Assembly: GCA_937906795.1 (NCBI GenBank)
Contig: CALCUQ010000339.1
Location: forward strand, 1-5,551
Length of the DNA stretch: 5,551 bases
Source: an uncultured Bacteroidales bacterium
GTDB lineage: Bacteria; Bacteroidota; Bacteroidia; Bacteroidales; UBA932
Direction of reading: 5' to 3'
This document shows, piece after piece, positions 1 to 5,551 of this stretch (position 1 is its first letter; the number at the start of each line of letters is the position of its first letter). The notes under the pieces are model-generated. The model worked only from the letters and a program-made list of their open reading frames with translations, did no database searches and was not told the DNA's origin. The translations under genes were made by a program, and so were the position numbers.

Positions 1-1991
1 GAATATTTTTTATAGTAGGGTTGGTTCTAATGTCTGTGCAATCTTTTGCACAGTATGATATAGAGAACTTTTTTTATCGGGGAAGAAAATACCTGATAGA
101 TGGAAAGTATGCTCCGGCTATTGAGACATTTAACAGGCTGGTGATACTGGACAGTACTTTGTATGAGGCGTACTTTTTTAGAGGAATTGCCAAATATAAC
201 CTGGGAGATTTTATTGGTGCGGAGAAGGATTTCAACACAACATTAAGGCAAAATCCAATTTATACCCCTGCCTACCATTATAGGGCCATTACTTTGAGCA
301 GAACAGGCAAATATGAGATGGCTCTTAAGGATTTGGCGGAAGCTGTTGATTTAAGACCAAGTTATACAGGTTTGTATTTTAGCAGGGGAGTGACATATTT
401 CCTTTCTCAGCAGTTTTCCAAAGCTGTATCTGATTTTAACAGATTCATTAAGGCGGAGCCTAAGTTTCCCGATGCATATCTTAACCGCGGTGCCTGTTAT
501 CTGTATCTGCAGGATACCACAAAGGCTTTGGCAGACTATAACAGGGCTATAAAACTTAATATGTTTGATCCGGAAGGGTATATTAGGCGTTCCAGAATAT
601 ATGCAATGCAGGATAAGAAAGATCTTGCAATTGAGGATTTGGACAAGGCTATTGAACTGGATTCTACAAATACATTTGCCTATTTTAACAGAGCTATAAT
701 AAAGTATGAAGATATGCAGATAAATTCTGCTTTAGAAGACTTGAATTATGTGCTCGAATATGAGCCCGGTAATGCTTTAACATTGTACAACAGGGCTATA
801 ATAAGGGCTCAGATTGGAGATTATAACAATGCTCTGGACGATTATGACAGAGTGATTGCTGTAAATCCCAATAATGTGCTTGCTTATTTTAATAGGGCAG
901 GGGTGTTTATGGAACTCAGGAGATATACAGAGGCAATGGATGATTATTCAAGGGCAATCAGTCTCTACCCCGATTTTGCAAAGGCTTATATGAACCGTTC
1001 TTATGCAAAAATGCAGTTGGGACAATATACATCGGCTGAGCAGGATTCAAAGATTGCCAAAAGGAAAGTTGCTGAATATTATCAGAAGACAAAAGACAGT
1101 CTAGGCAGGGCAATGTTTGCAGATACTACAAAAAAATATGACAAACTTATCTCTCTGGATGGAGAGTTTGCAAAGCAGGACTTTAATAATGAACTTTTGC
1201 AGCACAGAGATGTAGATATAAGATTAAAGCCTTTGTTCAAGTTTAATATTAAGAATCCCGACAAAGAGATTATGGCTTTGGAGAATCCTTATGAAAACAA
1301 GAGTATGGATGACTTTATGGCTAAGGTTGTTTTGCCAATTGAACTTTCTGCATCAAAAGATGGATATCAGTTGGATGTTGACCAGTATTTGCAACAGATT
1401 GAAAATGGGCTGGACAGTGCACAGGCAGATAAAGAGGAGCTGGCAAGATTGAATTTTGCAAAAGCTATAATAGAAGCTCAGAATCACAGGTTCAATTCTG
1501 CATTGGCTTATTACGACAGGTCAATAGAGAAGGAGCCTGACCAGACTTTCTACTATATTAACAGGGGAGCATTGCAGTCGGAAATAATTGACTTTATCTC
1601 TTCTATAGAGAGTAATGTGCAGATTCTGACACTGGACAATTCTGGTGCTGCCAGGGCAAGGGTTCACGATAAAGGAAGCAAGAGTTATGATTATACTGCT
1701 GCAATTCACGACATGACAAAAGCAATGCACTTGCTGCCAGATTTTCCATTTATCCATTATAACCTTGGAAACTTGTATTGTTTGTCGGGAGACTTGCCAG
1801 AGGCAATTAACCAGTACACAAGAGCTTTGGACATTTATCCAAAATTGCAGGAGGCCTACTTTAACAGAGGTTTAGTGCTGATTTATCTTAAAGATAAGGA
1901 AAAGGGATGTCTGGATTTGAGTAAGGCTGGTGAATTGGGTGCAGAAGATGCTTATAATGTAATTAAAAAATATTGTTTGGAAGAGGAATAA
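1..1991 (+). CDS. Exported tetratricopeptide-repeat protein, 5' end missing
   Basis: The reading frame is open from the left edge (first full codon at base 3) to TAA at 1989-1991, so the true start lies outside. The TTG at 21 is not a convincing start: codons before it continue a hydrophobic stretch (IFFIVGLVLMSVQSFA, then QYD) that looks like the end of a signal peptide cut after A-x-A-like residues. Export to the periplasm or cell surface is inferred. Counting from codon 21, residues 15-354 form ten back-to-back 34-residue TPRs with the pattern AY-F-NRG/A...G-Y--A--D---AI-L-P. Residues 355-474 are not TPR. TPRs resume at 475-644, and the repeat at about 510 is split by roughly 33 extra residues. 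A short tail ends CLEEE. TPR arrays are protein-binding scaffolds; the partner is unknown. It is probably the first or an early gene of the run with DUF4293, 16 bases downstream. Confidence 0.93.
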   Translation, partial: IFFIVGLVLMSVQSFAQYDIENFFYRGRKYLIDGKYAPAIETFNRLVILDSTLYEAYFFRGIAKYNLGDFIGAEKDFNTTLRQNPIYTPAYHYRAITLSRTGKYEMALKDLAEAVDLRPSYTGLYFSRGVTYFLSQQFSKAVSDFNRFIKAEPKFPDAYLNRGACYLYLQDTTKALADYNRAIKLNMFDPEGYIRRSRIYAMQDKKDLAIEDLDKAIELDSTNTFAYFNRAIIKYEDMQINSALEDLNYVLEYEPGNALTLYNRAIIRAQIGDYNNALDDYDRVIAVNPNNVLAYFNRAGVFMELRRYTEAMDDYSRAISLYPDFAKAYMNRSYAKMQLGQYTSAEQDSKIAKRKVAEYYQKTKDSLGRAMFADTTKKYDKLISLDGEFAKQDFNNELLQHRDVDIRLKPLFKFNIKNPDKEIMALENPYENKSMDDFMAKVVLPIELSASKDGYQLDVDQYLQQIENGLDSAQADKEELARLNFAKAIIEAQNHRFNSALAYYDRSIEKEPDQTFYYINRGALQSEIIDFISSIESNVQILTLDNSGAARARVHDKGSKSYDYTAAIHDMTKAMHLLPDFPFIHYNLGNLYCLSGDLPEAINQYTRALDIYPKLQEAYFNRGLVLIYLKDKEKGCLDLSKAGELGAEDAYNVIKKYCLEEE

Positions 1992-2007
1992 ATAATTTGG
2001 AATAGAT

Positions 2008-2439
2008 ATGATACAAAGAGTTCAATCGTTATACCTGCTTGGTGCTGCAGGTCTGTTGTTTTCAATGTTTTTCAAGGATTTCTTTTATGGAGCCCAATCT
2101 TTGACATATATGGAGTATGTTCCATTTATGGTTTTGAACATAATAACATTTGCACTTTCATTTGTTTCTGTATTTATGTACAGGAATAGAATCAGACAAA
2201 TGAGAGTATGTGTGTTTAATATGATTTTGTTATTGTGTTATCAAGGTTGGATTTTATACATGTTCTTTACCGCTATTGAGGGTGTCAAACATTCCATTTC
2301 TGCAGTATTTCCTGTTATAGCATGTATTTTTACCGCTTTGGCCTTTAGAGGAATTAAAAAAGATGAGATCCTTGTACAATCGTCAAACTCGCTTAGAGAT
2401 ATTTCTAAAAAGGTAAATCAAATTAAAAAGAAAAAATAA
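2008..2439 (+). CDS. DUF4293 family integral membrane protein
   Basis: This is a 143-residue protein with four predicted transmembrane helices at about residues 8-26, 37-58, 68-90 and 97-115, and a basic C-terminal tail ending in KKKK. The opening MIQRVQSLYLL, the RNRIRQMRVCVFN stretch (59-71) between helices 2 and 3, and the KDEILVQSSNSLR segment after helix 4 match what I recall of DUF4293, a Bacteroidota family of unknown function. An inner-membrane location is inferred from the helices. The ATG is 16 bases after the TPR stop codon and has only a weak purine stretch (GGAATAG) before it, which is normal in this phylum. The next gene starts one base after its TAA, so translation of the two is probably coupled. 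The function is unknown. Confidence 0.9.
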   Translation: MIQRVQSLYLLGAAGLLFSMFFKDFFYGAQSLTYMEYVPFMVLNIITFALSFVSVFMYRNRIRQMRVCVFNMILLLCYQGWILYMFFTAIEGVKHSISAVFPVIACIFTALAFRGIKKDEILVQSSNSLRDISKKVNQIKKKK

Positions 2440-2440
2440 T

Positions 2441-3313
2441 ATGGCATCAATAGGAGCATCTGAGCTTATTATAAATAGTGATGGCTCAATATTTCATCTT
2501 CATATAAGGCCTGATGAGCTGGCTGATACTGTTATTCTGGTAGGTGATCCTGGCAGAGTTGATATGGTGTCTGGCTTTTTTGACAACATTGAGTTTAAAA
2601 GACAGGCAAGAGAGTTTGTTTCTGTTACGGGTAGTTACAAGGGCAAGAGGATGACAGTACTGTCTACTGGTATTGGTTGTGATAATCTGGATATTGTAAT
2701 GAATGAGCTGGATGCCCTTGTCAATATTGATTTTCAGACCAGACAAGTAAAGAATCAGTTAAGAAGTTTGAGAATTTTAAGAATTGGTACATCTGGCTCT
2801 ATTCAGCCCGATATTCCTGTGGGTTCTTATGTCTTTTCTCATATTTCTGTTGGGGCTGATGGCCTTTTGAACTGGTATGCCGGAAGGGATGAGGTTTCCT
2901 ATAAACAGATGGAGGAGGCGTTTATTAAGGATGTGAACTGGGATCCAAATTTGCCTAAACCTTATTTTGTAAAGGCTGCTGACGAACTTATAGATTTATT
3001 CAGTGATTGTACTGTTAAAGGTGTTACCATTTCTGCTTCTGGCTTTTATGGGCCTCAAGGCAGGGTTGTAAGGGGGCCGTTGGCTATGCCTGATATGCTT
3101 GAAAGGTTTGAGAAATTCAAATTTGAGGATTATAGGATAACAAATTTTGAGATGGAGGGTTCTGCTCTTGCTGGTCTTGCAAGAAAATTAGGGCATAAGG
3201 GTGGAACGGTTTGTTGTATTATTGCCAACAGATATCACAAGGGGGCTAATCCTGATTACAAGCCTATGGTTGAAAAGTTGGTTAAAATGGCGCTTGACAA
3301 ATTAAGTCTATAA
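2441..3313 (+). CDS. Nucleoside phosphorylase, uridine phosphorylase-like
   Basis: This 290-residue protein belongs to the PNP/UDP (NP-I) nucleoside phosphorylase family, cytosolic enzymes that split a nucleoside with phosphate into base and (deoxy)ribose 1-phosphate. Visible family motifs in order are GDPGR (35-39, phosphate-binding Arg39), STGIGCDN (75-82), RIGTSGS (114-120, with Arg114 and Thr117 in the phosphate site), FYGPQGR (202-208) and FEMEG (236-240, with Glu237-Met238-Glu239 contacting the ribose). Gln206-x-Arg208 aligns with the Gln-x-Arg pair that binds uracil in E. coli Udp, so uridine is the likely substrate; this is inferred from motif position only. It is somewhat longer than E. 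coli Udp (about 253 residues), as is usual for the Bacteroidales form. The ATG lies one base after the DUF4293 stop in an A-rich context, so it is the last gene of the run. A hairpin terminator starts four bases after its stop. Confidence 0.93.
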   Translation: MASIGASELIINSDGSIFHLHIRPDELADTVILVGDPGRVDMVSGFFDNIEFKRQAREFVSVTGSYKGKRMTVLSTGIGCDNLDIVMNELDALVNIDFQTRQVKNQLRSLRILRIGTSGSIQPDIPVGSYVFSHISVGADGLLNWYAGRDEVSYKQMEEAFIKDVNWDPNLPKPYFVKAADELIDLFSDCTVKGVTISASGFYGPQGRVVRGPLAMPDMLERFEKFKFEDYRITNFEMEGSALAGLARKLGHKGGTVCCIIANRYHKGANPDYKPMVEKLVKMALDKLSL

Positions 3314-3316
3314 ATG

Positions 3317-3345
3317 AAAAATGGGGAATTCAGTTCCCCATTTTT
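3317..3345. terminator. Bidirectional rho-independent terminator between convergent genes
   Basis: A perfect 12-base-pair stem (3317-3328 with 3334-3345, core TGGGGAA/TTCCCCA) encloses a five-base loop at 3329-3333. The stem is flanked by A5 on the left and T5 on the right, so it can terminate transcription in both directions. It begins four bases after the phosphorylase stop. The stop codon of the minus-strand gene (3330-3332) lies in the loop, and the right arm encodes that protein's last residues (KMGN). Confidence 0.9.
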
Positions 3346-3884
3346 GTGTATTTGTATCCCATTTGTTTCAGTTGGATTGCTGCTCCAATTTTGTACATTA
3401 CTTTCATTGCTCTTGCAAGTGTGTAGAATGCTTTTTCTGAGCCTGGCTCTACATCTTCTTTCATTATCATTGATATGGCTTTTTCTGCGCAGGAGTACAA
3501 TGTGCTTCTGATTTTTTTGTCTATTTGAGAGTTGAATTCGTATCCAAGGATATCTGCCATTATGTGGTCGTCCATATCGTCGTACCCTTCTTTGCCGTAA
3601 AGGGCTGTGTATGGTTGGTCCATATTTGCCAGCCAGTCTTGGTCCCACCATTTTGCTACTGCCATTCCCATGTATGCGGGCCATGCTATGGTAACTTCTG
3701 GATAGTCGTTTATTTCTCCTATTGCGTCTGACATGTATGGGTTTGCGTAGTCGCTCCATTTGTCTGTTATATCGTCGCTTTCTGCTAGGGTTTGGTCTAG
3801 CATTTCCATACTGTTGCAGAGTTTAAGGAGTTCGAGTTGTAAGGTGTCTTCAAATTTATTGTAGTATTCCAGTTGTTTTTCCAT
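3330..3884 (-). CDS. Conserved-looking hypothetical protein, soluble, 184 residues
   Basis: I do not recognise a named domain. The product is acidic, apparently all-helical and soluble, with no signal peptide or transmembrane segment. Notable features are an aromatic stretch at about residues 67-84 (AWPAYMGMAVAKWWDQDW), an acidic YDDMDDHIMADILG segment at 101-114, two cysteines (23 and 132), and a helical C-terminal part with FYTLARAMKVMYKIG at 153-167. It resembles hypothetical proteins I recall from Bacteroides, but I can give no family name. The ATG at 3884 is the only upstream ATG in frame, with a stop codon shortly before it. The leader is A-rich with no Shine-Dalgarno site. A candidate -7 promoter box lies about 45 bases upstream in the inverted repeat. 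The gene is monocistronic and convergent with the phosphorylase gene, with only 16 bases between their stops, and shares its terminator. Confidence 0.85.
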   Translation of the reverse strand: MEKQLEYYNKFEDTLQLELLKLCNSMEMLDQTLAESDDITDKWSDYANPYMSDAIGEINDYPEVTIAWPAYMGMAVAKWWDQDWLANMDQPYTALYGKEGYDDMDDHIMADILGYEFNSQIDKKIRSTLYSCAEKAISMIMKEDVEPGSEKAFYTLARAMKVMYKIGAAIQLKQMGYKYTKMGN

Positions 3885-3920
3885 TGTATTTTTTGTTGGT
3901 TTTTAGCTATCTCTCTTTTT

Positions 3921-4026
3921 GTTTATTGCAAAGGTAATCCTTAAAAAGAGCCACCAGTTTGCCATGCAAACCGGTCCCCCACGTCTGCGTGGACCAAGAC
4001 TTTTTAAGGATTCCTTTGCAATAAAC
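3921..4026. repeat. Long imperfect palindrome with two nested hairpins
   Basis: The arms at 3921-3948 and 4000-4026 are inverted copies of each other over 27 of 28 bases; the only difference is one extra T at about 3935 in the left arm. The 51-base interior holds two further hairpins: GTTTGC-CAT-GCAAAC at 3957-3971 (six pairs), and one at 3973-3995 in which GGT...CCACG pairs with CGTGG...ACC around a TCTG loop, leaving a three-C bulge. As RNA or extruded DNA it would form a three-way junction. There is no transposase and no clear target-site duplication. It resembles a REP- or MITE-like intergenic element, but the family is not identified. Confidence 0.85.
3929..3936 (-). promoter_or_regulatory. 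Candidate -7 promoter box for the 3330-3884 gene
   Basis: The minus strand reads TACCTTTG, an exact match to the Bacteroides -7 consensus TAnnTTTG. Transcription would start near 3922, giving a leader of about 38 bases. No TTTG is present 19-21 bases upstream; the nearest TTTG on this strand is 30 bases away, so the -33 element is missing or degenerate. The box lies inside the left arm of the inverted repeat. Confidence 0.5.
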
Positions 4027-4104
4027 TGCAATAATCTTCTTAAAAAGCTCTATCAGTTTGCCATGCAAAGCGGTCTTCCACGTCTAAAGTGGACCAGGAG
4101 TTTT
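3941..4104. repeat. Two diverged tandem copies of the intergenic repeat, offset 99 bases
   Basis: Copy 1 (3941-4004) and copy 2 (4040-4104) match at about 53 of 65 aligned columns by eye, including an exact 16-base block CAGTTTGCCATGCAAA at 3955 and 4054. Similarity extends weakly outward: TGCAA...TAATC before each core, and CAATAAA(A)CTG after each, so the full unit is close to 100 bases. Copy 2 keeps both inner hairpins (TTTGC-CAT-GCAAA, and GGT...CCAC with GTGG...ACC) but its outer stem has decayed to a short A-rich/T-rich pairing near 4042-4049 and 4098-4104. Confidence 0.8.
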
Positions 4105-4128
4105 GTCGTTGAAAAAACAATAAAACTG

Positions 4129-4159
4129 TTTGCTTAATTGGTAAGTTGGACTAATTTTG
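4129..4159 (+). promoter_or_regulatory. Consensus Bacteroides-type promoter facing the permease gene
   Basis: TTTG at 4129-4132 is followed after exactly 19 bases by TAATTTTG at 4152-4159. Both boxes and the spacing match the -33/-7 consensus of the Bacteroidota primary sigma factor. A start near 4165 would give the permease an untranslated leader of about 150 bases that runs antisense through the tRNA-Gly terminator and the whole tRNA gene. On this strand the 4173-4194 hairpin has no T tract after it, so it should not stop this transcript. Confidence 0.55.
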
Positions 4160-4167
4160 TATATAAT

Positions 4168-4194
4168 AAAAAAAGGTCAACTGATGTTGACCTT
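4168..4194 (-). terminator. Rho-independent terminator of the tRNA-Gly gene
   Basis: On the minus strand a nine-base-pair stem (AAGGTCAAC/GTTGACCTT, 4173-4181 with 4186-4194) with a four-base loop runs straight into a T tract at 4174-4168. It begins four bases after the tRNA discriminator base. The structure is perfect and correctly placed for a single-tRNA transcript. Confidence 0.92.
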
Positions 4195-4198
4195 GCGG

Positions 4199-4271
4199 AG
4201 CGGAAAACGGGGTTCGAACCCGCGACCCCCAGCTTGGGAAGCTAGTGCTCTACCAACTGAGCTATTTCCGC
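4199..4271 (-). tRNA. tRNA-Gly (anticodon CCC)
   Basis: A complete 73-base cloverleaf: acceptor stem GCGGAAA/TTTCCGC (seven pairs), D arm GCTC-AGTTGGTA-GAGC, anticodon arm CTAGC-TTCCCAA-GCTGG, variable loop GGGTC, T arm GCGGG-TTCGAAC-CCCGT. The seven-base anticodon loop places CCC at positions 34-36, which reads the glycine codon GGG. The discriminator base is T73, as expected for bacterial tRNA-Gly. The 3' CCA is not encoded (CCG follows), so it must be added after transcription. The gene has its own consensus promoter upstream and its own terminator downstream. Confidence 0.97.
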
Positions 4272-4282
4272 AGAACGGAATG

Positions 4283-4313
4283 CAAATGTAGTTAACATTT
4301 TACTAATATCAAA
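4283..4313 (-). promoter_or_regulatory. Promoter of tRNA-Gly
   Basis: On the minus strand TTTG (4313-4310) is followed after 19 bases by TACATTTG (4290-4283), a full match to the Bacteroides -33/-7 consensus. The -7 box ends 11 bases before the first tRNA base, leaving a 5' leader of only a few bases. The outermost base of the -33 element is the A of the divergent permease start codon. Confidence 0.8.
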
Positions 4314-5551
4314 TGAATACAGATATTTTTTTGGCTAAGAAAATTGGCCTTAAAGCAGACAAATCGGGGAGGCTTACTGCCACAGGGAGGCTTGTAAGTA
4401 CAATATCTGTTGCTGTTAGTATATGTGTGGTTATAATTGCTATTGCAGTTGCTCAAGGATTCAGAGCTGAAATTTCCGGTAAAGCCAGAGGATTTGCTGC
4501 AGATATTTGTCTTACAACTCCTGGTGAGGATATTTCCAGTACTGTGTATCCCATCAATTCAAATTTATCTTATTTGTCGAGAATAAAAGAACTTCCTTTT
4601 GTAGATAATATATATGGCGTTTCATATAAGCAAGGAATTCTTAAAACCGATAATGAAATATCTGGAGTGGTGGTAAAGGGGGTGGATTCTCTTTACAATT
4701 TTTCTTTTTTTAAGAAGAATCTTGTAGATGGTAATATCCCGGATTTTGGCACAAAAAGGGCATCGGATGAGATTCTTTTATCAAAGCGTTTGGCTGACAT
4801 TATGCAATATAGAGTTGGAGATAGGGTAATTGCATATTTTGTGGGGAGTGAAATAAAGGTAAGAAGCTTTAAATTGGCAGGTATATTTGATGCCCAGGTT
4901 GAGCAGGTGGACAAATATTTTGCTTTGGCAGATATCCGTCATCTTAGTGTGCTTAATGGCTGGAAGGAGCAGGTTGGGGGGTATGAAATATTTCTCAAGG
5001 ACTCCAGAATTTCTCTGCAGGCAAATGATTCAAAACTTCTGGAGTGTGTAAATCAGATAAATGAAATCATTTATGATTATACTTTGGAGAGTGACTCGTC
5101 GGTGAGTATAACAACACTCAATGACAAGTTCTTTGCATTAAAGGATTGGCTGCATCTGCTTGATTTGAACGTACTTATTGTACTCGCTCTTATGATTGTT
5201 GTTGCCGGATTCAATATGATCTCCGGGCTTCTAATTCTTTTGTTCGAAAGAATTTCCCAAATAGGACTTCTAAAGGCATTGGGCATGACAAACAAGTCTA
5301 TTTCTGTTATATTCTTAATACAGGGGGCTTTTATTGTTCTTAAAGGGATGTTTTGGGGGAATGTGATGGCAATAGCATTCTGTTTGCTTGAGAGCAAATT
5401 TAATTTTATTCCTCTTAGTCCCGACAACTATTTTGTAAGTTCAGTTCCTGTAAAAATAGGGGCATGGGAAATAATTGTTCTGGATGCAGTGGCATTTGCT
5501 CTGATTATGATACTTCTTGTGCTTCCGTGCAGTTTTATTTCCAGAGTTTCT
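4313..5551 (+). CDS. ABC transporter permease, FtsX/LolC/LolE type, 3' end missing
   Basis: The frame is open from ATG 4313 to the right edge (413 codons, no stop); only a short C-terminal end is probably missing. It has the classic MacB/LolCE layout: a short cytoplasmic N-terminus (MNTDIFLAKKI), TM1 at about 28-49, a periplasmic MacB-PCD-like domain at about 50-280, then the FtsX domain with TM2 at about 285-310, TM3 at 331-358 and TM4 at 386-406. The loop after TM2 carries the family signature ISQIGLLKALGMTNKSI (314-330), which contacts the ATPase. FYVSSVPV-like residues (YFVSSVPV, 373-380) precede TM4, as in LolC/LolE. The likely role is inner-membrane lipoprotein release with a LolD-type ATPase, not visible here; the assignment to Lol rather than another FtsX-type exporter is inference. 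TAA at 4304-4306 in frame fixes the start, which has no Shine-Dalgarno site. It is divergent from tRNA-Gly, 41 bases away. Confidence 0.9.
   Translation, partial: MNTDIFLAKKIGLKADKSGRLTATGRLVSTISVAVSICVVIIAIAVAQGFRAEISGKARGFAADICLTTPGEDISSTVYPINSNLSYLSRIKELPFVDNIYGVSYKQGILKTDNEISGVVVKGVDSLYNFSFFKKNLVDGNIPDFGTKRASDEILLSKRLADIMQYRVGDRVIAYFVGSEIKVRSFKLAGIFDAQVEQVDKYFALADIRHLSVLNGWKEQVGGYEIFLKDSRISLQANDSKLLECVNQINEIIYDYTLESDSSVSITTLNDKFFALKDWLHLLDLNVLIVLALMIVVAGFNMISGLLILLFERISQIGLLKALGMTNKSISVIFLIQGAFIVLKGMFWGNVMAIAFCLLESKFNFIPLSPDNYFVSSVPVKIGAWEIIVLDAVAFALIMILLVLPCSFISRVS

Noticed and set aside
21..23. TTG as the start of the TPR gene
   Set aside because: The frame continues to the left edge and those codons extend a signal-peptide-like hydrophobic stretch, so the real start lies outside the window.
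3314..3759. Frames over the 3330-3884 gene on the plus strand and in another minus frame
   Set aside because: They are shadows of the minus-strand gene: low-complexity or arginine-rich translations with no family features, and no promoter or ribosome site of their own.
3921..4026. Invertible promoter flanked by recombinase sites
   Set aside because: The candidate promoter box is in an arm rather than the spacer, the spacer is only 51 bases and filled with hairpins, and no invertase gene is visible. The arms do not resemble the Bacteroides Mpi site I remember.
3941..4104. CRISPR array
   Set aside because: There are only two diverged copies, the 99-base offset has no unique spacer between short repeats, and there are no cas genes.
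3919..4137. A 72-codon plus-strand frame with a repeated QFAMQ-GPPRLR-like peptide
   Set aside because: It starts at a TTG without a ribosome site. Its protein repeat arises only because the DNA repeat offset (99) is divisible by three. The two copies are conserved as hairpins, while a one-base indel shifts their frame relative to each other, as expected for a non-coding element.
4266..4280. Hairpin TTCCG/CGGAA that could misfold the tRNA acceptor stem
   Set aside because: The predicted transcription start lies inside the left part of this pairing on the tRNA strand, so most of the competing sequence would not be in the precursor.
4693..5427. Minus-strand frames inside the permease gene
   Set aside because: The plus strand encodes a clear FtsX-type permease over the whole span. 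The opposite frames are short and lack recognisable motifs.

Overview
The window reads as a chromosomal segment of a low-GC Bacteroidota genome, most likely order Bacteroidales. The evidence is a DUF4293 membrane protein (a family I know only from Bacteroidota), a Bacteroidales-type nucleoside phosphorylase, A-rich leaders with little Shine-Dalgarno signal, a tRNA gene with no encoded CCA, and promoters matching the Bacteroides consensus (TTTG, 19 bases, TAnnTTTG). I cannot fix the genus.

Layout. Positions 1-3313 hold a tightly packed plus-strand gene run. It contains an exported tetratricopeptide-repeat (TPR) protein whose start lies left of the window, a four-helix DUF4293 membrane protein, and a uridine phosphorylase-like nucleoside phosphorylase. 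The gaps between them are 16 and 1 bases, so co-transcription is likely. A palindromic terminator at 3317-3345 closes this run and also serves the convergent minus-strand gene at 3330-3884, an uncharacterised soluble 184-residue protein whose stop codon sits in the hairpin loop.

Positions 3885-4198 are intergenic and are the most structured part of the window. They hold a 28-base inverted repeat with two nested hairpins, inside a diverged tandem duplication of 99-base offset. One arm carries a candidate -7 box for the minus-strand gene. They also hold a consensus plus-strand promoter and the terminator of a minus-strand tRNA-Gly(CCC) gene at 4199-4271. Divergent from the tRNA, and running off the right edge, is an FtsX/LolC/LolE-type ABC transporter permease starting at 4313.

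The genes do not form one obvious pathway. They look like housekeeping functions: envelope (TPR protein, DUF4293, permease), pyrimidine salvage (phosphorylase) and translation (tRNA). I found no CRISPR array, transposase, phage gene or defence system. The unusual material is the intergenic repeat and the interleaved tRNA/permease control region.
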